A DNA stretch of 45,847 bases from Achromobacter anxifer (lineage in GTDB: Bacteria > Pseudomonadota > Gammaproteobacteria > Burkholderiales > Burkholderiaceae_B). Shown in pieces: positions 7,309-14,755 of this stretch (the stretch's first letter is position 1; every line of letters begins with the position of its first letter). Made by a program: the position numbers and the translations under genes. The stretch is taken from assembly GCF_903652925.1 (NCBI RefSeq), contig NZ_CAHLAR010000021.1, forward strand, positions 1-45,847, given 5' to 3'. The notes under the pieces are model-generated. The model was not told the DNA's origin and made no database searches. It saw only the letters and a program-made list of their open reading frames with translations.

Positions 7309-9285
7309 TCAGGCGGCCTTCTGCATTTTGTCAAAGTGAGCGTTTTCGATGCGTTCGACTTCCGCGGCCGGGACCCAGTAGTCGACGTCGCGGTCATAGG
7401 CGCGGACGATGAACGAACCGATCATGCCGACGAAACCGACGATGGACAGCCACCAGATGTGCCAGATCAGCGCAAAGCACATGACCAGGCCAAAGGCGCC
7501 GATGAATACGCCGGCGGCGGTGTTCTTCGGCATGTGGATGTCTTCGTACTTGGCCGGGCGCTTGTAGGCCTTGCCGTTCTGCTTGTCTTCCCAGAACTGG
7601 TCCAGCTCGTCAACCTTCGGCACGTGGGCGAAGTTGTAGAAAGGAGCGGGCGAAGAGATCGACCATTCCAGGGTGCGGCCATCCCAGGGATCGCCGGTGA
7701 CGTCCTGGTTCTGCTTGCGCTGGCGGACCGAGACGAACACTTGCTGCAGCAGGAACCAGATGCCCAGCATGATCAGCGCGGCGCCGGCCAGGGCGACCAG
7801 CAGGTAGGGCTGCCATTCGGGGTTGTCGTAGTGGTTCAGGCGGCGCGTCATGCCCTTGAAGCCCAGGATGTACAGGGGCATGAAGGCCAGGAAGAAGCCG
7901 ACGAACCAGCAGTAGAACGAGTAGCGGCCCAGGCGCTCGTTCAGCGTGAAGCCGAACGCCTTGGGGAACCAGTAGGTCATGCCGGCGATGCAGCCGAACA
8001 CCACGCCACCGATGATGGTGTTGTGGAAGTGGGCGATCAGGAACAGGCTGTTGTGCAGCACGAAGGACACGCCGGGGATGGCCAGCATCACGCCGGTCAT
8101 GCCGCCGATGACGAACACGATCATGAAGCCCAGCGTCCACAGCACCGGCGTCGTGATGCGCAGGCGGCCGCGGTAGATGGTGAACAGCCAGTTGAAGATC
8201 TTCGCGCCCGTCGGGATCGAGATGATCATTGTCGCTATGCCGAAGAAGGCATTGACGTTGGCTCCCGCGCCCATGGTGAAGAAGTGGTGCAGCCAGACCA
8301 GGAACGACAGCACGCCGATGGCGGCCGTGGCGTAGACCATGGACTTGTAGCCGAACAGGGTCTTGCGGGCGAAGGTGGCGACGATTTCCGAATACACGCC
8401 GAACGCCGGCAGCACCAGGATGTAGACCTCGGGGTGGCCCCAGATCCAGATCAGGTTCACGTACATCATGACGTTGCCGCCCATGTCGTTCGTGAAGAAG
8501 TGCGTGCCCAGGTAGCGGTCCATCGTCAGCAGCGCGAGCGTTGCGGCCAGCACGGGGAAGGCGGCGACGATCAGGACGTTGGTGACCAGCGAGGTCCAGG
8601 TGAAGATCGGCATCTTCATCAGGCTCATGCCCGGCGCGCGCATGCGCAGGATGGTCACGATGAAGTTGATGCCGCTAAGCGTGGTGCCCAGCCCGGATAT
8701 CTGCAGCGCCCAGATGTAGTAGTCCACCCCTACGCTCGGGCTGTAGTCCAGTCCGGACAGCGGCGGATAGGCGAGCCAGCCGGTCGCGGCGAATTCGCCC
8801 ACGAACAGCGAGATCATCATCAGCGCGACGCCGGCGCCGAACAGCCAGAAGCTCAGCGAGTTCAGGAACGGGTAGGCCACGTCGCGGGCGCCGATCTGCA
8901 GCGGCACCACGAGGTTCATCAGCCCGGTGATGAAGGGCATCGCCATGAAGAAAATCATGATGACGCCGTGGGCGGTGAAGATCTGGTCGTAGTGGTGCGG
9001 CGGCAGGAAGCCGGCCGAGTCGGCGGAAGCGACCGCCAGCTGGGTACGCATCATGATGGCGTCGGCGAAGCCGCGCAGCAGCATGATCAGGGCGACGATG
9101 ATGTACATCACGCCGATACGCTTGTGGTCGACCGTGGTCAGCCACTCCGTCCAGAGGTACTTCCACTTCTGGAAGTAGGTGATGGCGCCGAAGACCGCTA
9201 GGCCTCCCAGGCACACGGCGGCCAGCGTAACCATGACGATGGGTTCATGGTACGGAATGGCCTCGAGGGTGAGTTTCCCGAGCAT
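7309..9285 (-). CDS. cyoB: Cytochrome bo3 ubiquinol oxidase subunit I
   Basis: 658 residues. Catalytic subunit that reduces O2 to water with electrons from ubiquinol and pumps protons. Numbering coincides with E. coli CyoB: low-spin heme ligands His106 and His421, CuB ligands His284, His333 and His334, heme o3 ligand His419, the His284-Tyr288 pair in WGHPEVY, Lys362 of the K channel, and quinone-site residues Arg71, Asp75, His98 and Gln101 are all present. The protein should therefore be a fully active quinol oxidase. It starts two bases after the cyoA stop. Confidence 0.98.
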   Translation of the reverse strand: MLGKLTLEAIPYHEPIVMVTLAAVCLGGLAVFGAITYFQKWKYLWTEWLTTVDHKRIGVMYIIVALIMLLRGFADAIMMRTQLAVASADSAGFLPPHHYDQIFTAHGVIMIFFMAMPFITGLMNLVVPLQIGARDVAYPFLNSLSFWLFGAGVALMMISLFVGEFAATGWLAYPPLSGLDYSPSVGVDYYIWALQISGLGTTLSGINFIVTILRMRAPGMSLMKMPIFTWTSLVTNVLIVAAFPVLAATLALLTMDRYLGTHFFTNDMGGNVMMYVNLIWIWGHPEVYILVLPAFGVYSEIVATFARKTLFGYKSMVYATAAIGVLSFLVWLHHFFTMGAGANVNAFFGIATMIISIPTGAKIFNWLFTIYRGRLRITTPVLWTLGFMIVFVIGGMTGVMLAIPGVSFVLHNSLFLIAHFHNTIIGGVVFGCIAGMTYWFPKAFGFTLNERLGRYSFYCWFVGFFLAFMPLYILGFKGMTRRLNHYDNPEWQPYLLVALAGAALIMLGIWFLLQQVFVSVRQRKQNQDVTGDPWDGRTLEWSISSPAPFYNFAHVPKVDELDQFWEDKQNGKAYKRPAKYEDIHMPKNTAAGVFIGAFGLVMCFALIWHIWWLSIVGFVGMIGSFIVRAYDRDVDYWVPAAEVERIENAHFDKMQKAA

Positions 9286-9287
9286 TG

Positions 9288-10196
9288 TTAGTTAATTCCT
9301 GCGATCAGATTGTTCGACGTGGGGGTGCACGTGGCGGAGTCCACGCCGGCCATCTTGGTCATGGTGCTGCCAAGAATGAAATCAAACATGGCGGGGGGCG
9401 CCGAGGAGTACTTGACGACCGGGTTGCGCTCGCTGCGCTTGCTCAGCTCCGCGTAGACCTCGGGGGTCAGCGCCACGGGGGCAGCCTTGGCTTCCTTGAC
9501 CCAGTTGTCGAAACCTTCCTGCGACATGGCGATGGCCTTGAAGCGCATGCCGGAGAAGCCGGCGCCGCTGTAGTTGGCCGAGATGCCCGCGTAGGTGCCG
9601 GCTTCGGTCGCATTCAGGTGCAGCTTGGTCTCCATGCCGGCCATCGAGTAGATCTGGCTACCCAGCTGGGGGATGAAGAACGAGTTCATGACCGTGGCCG
9701 AGGTGATCCGGAAGTTGACCGGAACATCGACGGGGAAGGCGATCTCGTTGACCGTGGCGATGTCGTACTCGGGGTAGATGAACAGCCACTTCCAATCCAG
9801 CGAAACCACCTCGATGGTGACCGGCTTGTGTTCGGATACGAGCGGCTTGTAGGGATCCAGCGCGTGCGTCGAGCGCCAGGTGATCACGGCGAGAATCGCC
9901 ACGATGATACAAGGGACGGTCCAGACCACGACTTCGATCGCGGTGGAGTGGGCCCACTTGGGCTGGTAGTCAGCCTTGGTGTTGGATGCGCGGTATTTCC
10001 AGGCGAAAGCCAGGATCATGACAATGACCGGAATCACGACGATGAGCATCAGCCCGGTCGCCGTGAACAGCAAAGTCTTTTCCTGGGCGCCAATATCTCC
10101 CTTGGGGGAGAGGATTTCCATGTTGCAGCCGCCAAGCAGCATGACCGCGCCGACGCCAATAATGCGCGTAAGGGTCGCAAGGAGGGGGTGTTTCAC
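9288..10196 (-). CDS. cyoA: Cytochrome bo3 ubiquinol oxidase subunit II
   Basis: 302 residues from a GTG at 10196 with AAGG seven bases upstream; an open extension to 10313 runs through operator-like repeats and is unlikely to be coded. The lipobox LLGGC (residues 19-23) predicts signal peptidase II processing and a lipid-anchored N-terminus. Two membrane helices follow (about 42-65 and 85-110), then the periplasmic cupredoxin domain containing [16 protein letters not shown] and [18 protein letters not shown]. The CuA ligands of cytochrome c oxidases are absent, as expected for a quinol oxidase. First gene of cyoABCD. Its upstream spacer carries RegA-like, FNR-like and other palindromes. Confidence 0.96.
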   Translation of the reverse strand: MKHPLLATLTRIIGVGAVMLLGGCNMEILSPKGDIGAQEKTLLFTATGLMLIVVIPVIVMILAFAWKYRASNTKADYQPKWAHSTAIEVVVWTVPCIIVAILAVITWRSTHALDPYKPLVSEHKPVTIEVVSLDWKWLFIYPEYDIATVNEIAFPVDVPVNFRITSATVMNSFFIPQLGSQIYSMAGMETKLHLNATEAGTYAGISANYSGAGFSGMRFKAIAMSQEGFDNWVKEAKAAPVALTPEVYAELSKRSERNPVVKYSSAPPAMFDFILGSTMTKMAGVDSATCTPTSNNLIAGIN

Positions 10197-10223
10197 GTAC
10201 AGCCTTGGATGGAAGGTGGAAAA

Positions 10224-10261
10224 TGCTGCATAGCAGCAGACTGGAATGCTGCTAGGCAGCA
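10224..10261. promoter_or_regulatory. Two tandem palindromes TGCTGC-N3-GCAGCA
   Basis: Perfect 15-bp palindromes at 10224-10238 (centre ATA) and 10247-10261 (centre TAG), 23 bp apart, both preceded by AA. They lie 28-65 bases upstream of the cyoA GTG, in the leader or at the promoter. Two copies with different centres argue for a protein-binding site more than an RNA hairpin. Regulator unknown. Confidence 0.55.
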
Positions 10262-10278
10262 ACGTCCATCCTATCGGC

Positions 10279-10292
10279 TTGATATGGGTCAA
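10279..10292. promoter_or_regulatory. FNR/ANR-like box upstream of cyoA
   Basis: TTGAT-ATGG-GTCAA on the plus strand (TTGAC-CCAT-ATCAA toward cyoA), one base off the FNR consensus TTGAT-N4-ATCAA. It is centred about 90 bases before the cyoA start. FNR-type regulators repress cyo operons under low oxygen in several proteobacteria (family knowledge). Confidence 0.5.
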
Positions 10293-10295
10293 GCA

Positions 10296-10312
10296 TGCGA
10301 CGAATGGTCGCA
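10296..10312. promoter_or_regulatory. RegA-box-like palindrome 1
   Basis: TGCGAC-GAATG-GTCGCA, extended to ATGCGAC/GTCGCAT, four bases from the FNR-like box. It matches the RegR/RegA consensus GNGRCRTTNNGNCGC except at the two central T positions. Confidence 0.5.
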
Positions 10313-10390
10313 TTGCCTGGGAGGATTCTGCCCCAAGGAGGGCAGATTCAGGGTTTTCCTAGGGGAGCAGGGGCTTGCTGCAAGGTTCCT

Positions 10391-10413
10391 GGGTGCGACG
10401 ATATGTCGCACCC
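10391..10413. promoter_or_regulatory. RegA-box-like palindrome 2
   Basis: The same TGCGAC-N5-GTCGCA core inside 9-bp arms GGGTGCGAC / GTCGCACCC around GATAT. One mismatch to the RegR consensus GNGRCRTTNNGNCGC. Confidence 0.55.
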
Positions 10414-10427
10414 GCACACGGGGACCC

Positions 10428-10444
10428 TGCGACGATTTGTCGCA
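10428..10444. promoter_or_regulatory. RegA-box-like palindrome 3
   Basis: Third TGCGAC-N5-GTCGCA (centre GATTT), 34 bp from copy 2 and 11 bases beyond the regA stop. One mismatch to the RegR consensus. Upstream-activator position relative to cyoA, about 240 bases from the start codon. Confidence 0.55.
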
Positions 10445-10454
10445 TCCGCACAAA

Positions 10455-11006
10455 TCAGTCGATGAGCACTTCGCGTTCCGGCCCCGGTTTCTTGGCCAGT
10501 TTGCGCTGCAGGGAGCGCCGGTGCATGCCCAGGAGGCGGGCCGCCGCCGAAACGTTGCCGCCGGTTTCGTGCAGGGCCTGGTGAATGTGCTCCCATTCTA
10601 GGCGGTGCAACGGTGTCATGGTGGTTTCGATCGTAACGTTTTCCGGCTTCACCAGCCCCAGGGTGCGCAGGATCATCGGCGCGGTGGCGGGCTTGGGGAG
10701 GTAGTCGTCGGCGCCGCGCTTGATGGCCTCGACGGCGGTGGCCACGCTGGCGTAGCCGGTGACCAGCAGGATGCGCATGTCGGCGCGCAGGGCGCGCAGG
10801 GGACGGATCAGGGTCAGGCCGGAGTCCTCGCCCAGGCGCAGGTCCACCAGGGCGAAGGCGGGGCGGATTTCCTCGGCCACGCGCAGCGCCTCGGCGATGC
10901 CGGTGGCGGTACGGGTTTCCAGGCCGCGGCGCGACAGGCTGCGCTGCAGGGTGCGCACATACAGTTCGTCGTCGTCGATCAGCAGGCCAAGATCGGTTGG
11001 GTTCAT
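10455..11006 (-). CDS. regA: Redox response regulator RegA/ActR/RoxR type
   Basis: 183 residues from ATG 11006; a TTG at 11015 overlapping the regB stop is also possible, and neither has a strong ribosome site. The receiver domain has the acidic pair (LIDDDE), phosphoacceptor Asp in ALVDLRL, Thr in LLVTGYAS and Lys in DYLPKPA. A proline-type linker leads to a Fis-type helix-turn-helix with the near-invariant GMHRRSLQRKLAKK signature of RegA orthologues. It activates or represses respiratory and redox genes when phosphorylated by RegB. The gene is translationally linked to regB. Three RegA-box-like palindromes lie between it and cyoA. Confidence 0.93.
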   Translation of the reverse strand: MNPTDLGLLIDDDELYVRTLQRSLSRRGLETRTATGIAEALRVAEEIRPAFALVDLRLGEDSGLTLIRPLRALRADMRILLVTGYASVATAVEAIKRGADDYLPKPATAPMILRTLGLVKPENVTIETTMTPLHRLEWEHIHQALHETGGNVSAAARLLGMHRRSLQRKLAKKPGPEREVLID

Positions 11007-11011
11007 TGCAC

Positions 11012-12214
11012 TCAAGTTCCGGGGTTGCCTAGCGGCAAGTAAAAGCGGATGCGCGTGCCGCCCTCTTCGGCGGCGGTCATGGTCATTTCACCGCCCATCT
11101 GTTCCACCGTGGCATGGGACAGCGCCAGGCCCACGCCCAGCCCTCCGGGCTTGCCGCTATTGAACAGGCTGGTCGCGGGCAGCAGGGTCTGGTCGGGGTC
11201 GAAGCCCCGTCCGTAATCCCTGACTTCGCCACGCAAGGCGCCATAACCGTACTCCAGATGCAGGTCCACGCGGGGCGCGTCGGCGGCTTCGCCGGCGTCC
11301 GCCGCATTGTTCAGCAGGGCCTGCAGCAGGTGGGCGATGGCCGGATCGACCCGCAGGCTGCTGGGCAGGGCGCCCGAACGCTGCAGATCGATGGTCGGCC
11401 GGATCAGTCGCCATTGCCCCACCACGCGGACCAGGTCCACCGCGGTTGGGACAGCCAGATTGCGGATGCGTTCCCGGCACAGGGCCAGCAATTGGCTCAG
11501 CGTGGAGACGTCGGCGCGCAGGTCCTCGTCCTTGACCTCGGCGGCGATCTCGTCGGCCAGCAGGGTCATGGTGGCCAGCGGGGTATTCAGTTCGTGCGCC
11601 ATCGCCGCCGCGTGGGTGGCCAGGGCCACGATGCCTTCGTTGCGGGTGAAGCGTTCGCGCAGCCGCGCCAGTTCGCGCTCGCGGTCGCGCAGGTCCGAGG
11701 CCAGGCGGGTGGAAAACACCAGCACCACCACCACGGAAATGAGGAAGTTGGCGCCCATGCCCCACAGCAGCAGGGTGTGGGTGTCGACGTTGCCGCGCAG
11801 GGGCTGGCCGAAGATCGCGGCCGCCGCGTAGCCCGAGATGCCCGCCACGGCCGCGGCCAGCGCCCAGTTGCGCGGCAGCGCCAGCGCCGCCAGCGCGGTC
11901 AGGATCAGGAACATCATCCCGAACGGATTGCTGATGCCGCCGCTCCAGCCCACCATCCAGGCCAGCACCGCCATGTCCACGAACAGATGGCCGAAGGCCG
12001 TGGCGTGGGACAGGTCGCGCCGGTGGCGCAGGCGCAGGCTGGCGTAGACGTTGAAGCCGATCAGCGCGCCGACGCCGATCCACAGCGGCTCGAGCGGCAG
12101 GGCCAGGCCCAGGACGCTGCTGGCCAGCAGGATGGTGGCGGCCTGGCCCGCGATGGCGAGCCAGCGCAGGCTGCAGAGGGTACGCAGGAATGAAAAGGCG
12201 GAACTACCGGGCAT
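11012..12214 (-). CDS. regB: Redox sensor histidine kinase RegB/PrrB type
   Basis: 400 residues from ATG 12214 (weak ribosome site; the frame is open to a GTG at 12316). Six membrane helices occupy about residues 15-170 and contain the heptapeptide GGISNPF (92-98), the ubiquinone-sensing motif of RegB. The H-box is MAHELNTPLATM with His207. Cys246 in LALCRERIRNL corresponds to the redox-active cysteine of Rhodobacter RegB. N, G1 and G2 ATP-binding boxes follow (LLNNAADAG, DYGRGFD, GGLGVGLALS). Inner membrane protein that senses quinone redox state. In Rhodobacter regB clusters with regA and a SCO-type gene (senC); here a SCO gene lies 1.4 kb away. Confidence 0.93.
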   Translation of the reverse strand: MPGSSAFSFLRTLCSLRWLAIAGQAATILLASSVLGLALPLEPLWIGVGALIGFNVYASLRLRHRRDLSHATAFGHLFVDMAVLAWMVGWSGGISNPFGMMFLILTALAALALPRNWALAAAVAGISGYAAAAIFGQPLRGNVDTHTLLLWGMGANFLISVVVVLVFSTRLASDLRDRERELARLRERFTRNEGIVALATHAAAMAHELNTPLATMTLLADEIAAEVKDEDLRADVSTLSQLLALCRERIRNLAVPTAVDLVRVVGQWRLIRPTIDLQRSGALPSSLRVDPAIAHLLQALLNNAADAGEAADAPRVDLHLEYGYGALRGEVRDYGRGFDPDQTLLPATSLFNSGKPGGLGVGLALSHATVEQMGGEMTMTAAEEGGTRIRFYLPLGNPGT

Positions 12215-12449
12215 ATCCAGATACAGAGGTGCCGGCAGGCTGCCGGCGGCTACGGGCGCCCGGCTGCGCGGAACGCTGGCATCCGGGGCGCGGCGGCGGG
12301 GGCCGGCTGCCGCCACGCCCGAGGGGGGCTGGCGGTGGATGTGCTGGCATTGTATGGCGAATCAGGAGCACGCGCCGGATGGGCGGCGCTTTATGTGTCC
12401 CTGATAAATTCGCCAGCAGGCTCGGCCTGACGCCGCCCGGGCCTCTGTA

Positions 12450-12809
12450 TCAATGGATATCGGAGGTGCCGCTATGGGCCATCGCGGGAGGAGGATAGTC
12501 TTCCTGGTCGGACGCCATCTGCCCCTGGATCTCCGCCTGCTGCAGCTCCTGCTGCACCTGGGCGCGCGTTTCGCTCTGGTGGGACACGATGGGGGGAGGA
12601 TAGTCTTCCTGGCCGAACGAGTACTGGCCGTCGGCCTTGGACTGAGCCAGCTCGGAACTGACCTGGGCCGAAGTCTTGGCGGCGGGGGCGGTGCGGGAGA
12701 CCTGCCAATCACCGTAGAGATCGCGCGAGTACTGCGTGGTTTGGGCCTGGACGGCCCCGGCGGCGGCCAAGCCGGCGCATAGCAATAAGGTCCTGCTAAG
12801 GGTCTTCAT
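12450..12809 (-). CDS. DUF4148-like periplasmic protein, second copy
   Basis: 119 residues from ATG 12809 with AGGAG upstream; the open extension to 12971 has no ribosome site. Signal peptide MKTLSRTLLLCAGLAAAGAVQAQ. The mature region has two copies of QEDYPPP (about residues 67-73 and 102-108), each preceded by a DUF4148-type helix: TSAQVSSELAQSKADGQ and TRAQVQQELQQAEIQGQM. It is the same architecture as the protein at 2056-2412 but with a different inter-helix motif, so the families share a scaffold and vary the loop. Function unknown. No clear terminator seen downstream. Confidence 0.85.
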   Translation of the reverse strand: MKTLSRTLLLCAGLAAAGAVQAQTTQYSRDLYGDWQVSRTAPAAKTSAQVSSELAQSKADGQYSFGQEDYPPPIVSHQSETRAQVQQELQQAEIQGQMASDQEDYPPPAMAHSGTSDIH

Positions 12810-13042
12810 GAAACGCTCCTGGCAATCAAAGCTTGCGGCCGTTGCGGGCCGCGCCTTCGTTCGCGCTGCTGCCTGCGGACGATTCCTGGATGCGGCAATG
12901 CCTGACCAGGCGCGCCGCGAGGGCGCACCAGGTCTTTTCAATTCGACCCGGCGCGCGGCGCGGCGTTGCATCCGAAACGCGCTTGTTGCAAGGAAGCTGT
13001 TTCAGCGGTGCAGCACAGCTGTCAGTCCGCTGTCGGGGGGCG

Positions 13043-13088
13043 GTTCCAGCATCAGGGGCTAGTTCCAGCCTCAGGGGCCGGTTCCAGC
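13043..13088. repeat. 19-bp direct repeat, about 2.4 copies
   Basis: GTTCCAGC recurs at 13043, 13062 and 13081 with period 19, and the first two copies continue into nearly the same sequence (ATCAGGGG and CTCAGGGG). The array lies immediately 3' of the PCuAC gene in a 286-base spacer otherwise without visible features. Confidence 0.7.
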
Positions 13089-13095
13089 CCCCGCT

Positions 13096-13590
13096 TCAGT
13101 GGCCGTGGCCGGCGGCGGGAGCCGCGCCCGCGTTCAGCGGACGCGCCACCGCCTCGACCGCGACCCGGCGCTGCTGCTGCGCGGCGTCCTCGACGATCAG
13201 CGTCAGGGCCACGTGGTCGCCCGGGGCGATCTGGCGGGCCAGGTCGATCAGCATGACGTGGTAACCGCCGGGCTTGAGTTCCACCGCCTGGCCGGCGGGC
13301 AGGGCGATGCCCGGCACCTGGCGCATCTTCATGACGTTGTCCTGCATGGCCATCTCGTGGATTTCCACGTGCTTGGCGGCCTGCGATTCCACACCGACCA
13401 GGCGGCCCGCGGCGGCGGAGGTCAGGCGCATGAAAACGCCGGTGGCGTGCTGGTTGGGCACGGTCGAACGCACCCAGGCCTCGTCGACCTTCAGGCCGGC
13501 GTCCTGGGCCAGCGCGGCGGGGCTGGCGCCGGCCAGGGCGCAGAAGGCGAAGGCGGCGGCCGCCAGGGATTTGATCGTGGTTTTCTTCAT
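13096..13590 (-). CDS. PCuAC family periplasmic copper chaperone
   Basis: 164 residues with signal peptide (residues 1-29, ending ALAQ). The copper site is exact: His78-x10-Met89-x21-His111-x-Met113. The C-terminus ends GHGH, an extra metal-binding tail. PCuAC proteins bind Cu(I) in the periplasm and hand it to SCO1 or directly to heme-copper oxidases. Last gene of a three-gene operon after DUF2946 and SCO1; its start lies 26 bases after the SCO1 stop. The ATG at 13590 begins the signal peptide; an earlier in-frame start would precede it with charged residues. Confidence 0.93.
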   Translation of the reverse strand: MKKTTIKSLAAAAFAFCALAGASPAALAQDAGLKVDEAWVRSTVPNQHATGVFMRLTSAAAGRLVGVESQAAKHVEIHEMAMQDNVMKMRQVPGIALPAGQAVELKPGGYHVMLIDLARQIAPGDHVALTLIVEDAAQQQRRVAVEAVARPLNAGAAPAAGHGH

Positions 13591-13616
13591 GTCGGTTTCC
13601 TCTTCGATGGTTCGGT

Positions 13617-14240
13617 TCAGAGCACGGTGCGCAGGTCGTCCACGCATTCCTGCGCGCTCTGCTGGTGGCGCAGGGCGATGCGCAGCTTGCCCTGGGCGTC
13701 GATGACGTAGGTCAGCGCGGTGTGATCCATGGTGTAGGACGAGCCGGTCGCGACCTTCTGGTAGAAGACCTTGAACGACTGGGCGGCGGCGCGCGTCTGC
13801 TCGGCGTTGCCGCGCAGGCCCACGAAGTCCGGATCGAAGGCCTGGGTGTAGGCGCGCAGGATCTCGGGCGTATCGCGCTCGGGGTCGACGGTAATGAACA
13901 GGACGCGCAGCTTGCCCGCGTCCGCGCCCAGCAGGCTCTTGATTTCAACGGCGCGGGTCAATGCCGTGGGGCAGATGTCCGGGCATTGCGTGAAGCCGAA
14001 GAACAGCATGACCGGCTGGCCCGCGTAGTCGGCCAGCCGGCGTACGCGGCCGTCGGTGTCCTGCAGCTGGAAGTCGCCCGCGGGCATGCTGGAAAGATCC
14101 ATGCCGTGCAGTTTCGGGGCGTCGGGCCCGCAGCCCGTCAGGGCCAGCAGGGCGAGGGAGGACAGCAGCAGGCGGCGCCGCGGATCGGGCGCGTGGGAGC
14201 GCGCGGCGCCAGCGGGCGCGCGCAGAATGGGGAAGTGCAT
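13617..14240 (-). CDS. SCO1/SenC family copper-binding lipoprotein
   Basis: 207 residues from ATG 14240 with GAGG six bases upstream. RRRLLLSSLALLALTGC gives a lipobox (Cys37), so it is membrane-anchored and faces the periplasm. Thioredoxin fold with Cu ligands Cys86 and Cys90 (CPDIC) and His173 (YTMDHTALTYV), plus the family stretch VLFITVDPERDTPEILRAYT. It delivers copper or acts as thiol reductase in assembly of heme-copper oxidases. Lies between DUF2946 and PCuAC genes in one operon. Confidence 0.95.
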   Translation of the reverse strand: MHFPILRAPAGAARSHAPDPRRRLLLSSLALLALTGCGPDAPKLHGMDLSSMPAGDFQLQDTDGRVRRLADYAGQPVMLFFGFTQCPDICPTALTRAVEIKSLLGADAGKLRVLFITVDPERDTPEILRAYTQAFDPDFVGLRGNAEQTRAAAQSFKVFYQKVATGSSYTMDHTALTYVIDAQGKLRIALRHQQSAQECVDDLRTVL

Positions 14241-14301
14241 GAAAACCTCGTTGGTTGACGTATCGTCCAAGGGCGCGGCGGGGCCGCGCGGTCAGGCGGA
14301 G

Positions 14302-14727
14302 TCAGGCGAGGAATGGCGGGGCGCGGGAGCCCAGCGGCGGCCCGGCCGCGGCTTGCGCGGGCAGGGTTTCGCGCAAGGGCGCGGGCTGCGCGTGCCGGCC
14401 GGCGGCCAGCAGCAAGGGGGAGATCGCAGGGGCGGGCGCGGGCGCCAGATGCGCCAGCAGGCCGAAGGGGCAGAGCGCGCCGGAGTCGGCCGTGTCGTGC
14501 CCGGACTTGCCCTGGTCGCCGGGCGACAGCGCCAGCGTCAGCGCCGACAGATCGCCGGAGGCGGAGCAGAAGGTGACTTCCAGGCGGCCGTCATGCAGCG
14601 CCCGGGTGTCGGGCATGTAGCCCGCGGGCACCAGCGCGCGCAGCGCCAGGGCCACGAGCGCCAGCCACAGCACGGCCCGGACGCGCGCGGCGCTGCCGGG
14701 GTGCTGGAGGCGGGTCAGGCGGAACAT
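14302..14727 (-). CDS. DUF2946 family protein, copper-operon member
   Basis: 141 residues. An N-terminal hydrophobic segment with LRALVPAGYMPD (about residues 29-40), the hallmark of DUF2946, is followed by EVTFCSASGD and an Ala/Pro-rich C-terminal half with hydrophobic stretches and a second cysteine in ALCPFG. Family members commonly sit beside copper or TonB genes; the role is unknown. First gene of the DUF2946-SCO1-PCuAC operon, 61 bases before SCO1. It starts 28 bases after the stop of the hydrolase fusion gene, so read-through from that gene is possible. Confidence 0.8.
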   Translation of the reverse strand: MFRLTRLQHPGSAARVRAVLWLALVALALRALVPAGYMPDTRALHDGRLEVTFCSASGDLSALTLALSPGDQGKSGHDTADSGALCPFGLLAHLAPAPAPAISPLLLAAGRHAQPAPLRETLPAQAAAGPPLGSRAPPFLA

Positions 14728-14755
14728 GGCGGCATTTTAGTGCGCGGACACGGGC

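Noticed and set aside
6667-9201. Open frame of 844 codons on the plus strand opposite cyoB/cyoC/cyoD
   Set aside because: It is antisense to three unmistakable genes, rich in Gln, His, Asp and Arg as expected from reading GC-rich codons backwards, and has no domain pattern.
10327-10346. Hairpin TCTGCCC/GGGCAGA as a terminator of regBA
   Set aside because: It lies more than 100 bases past the regA stop, amid operator-like palindromes, and has no T-run on the minus strand.
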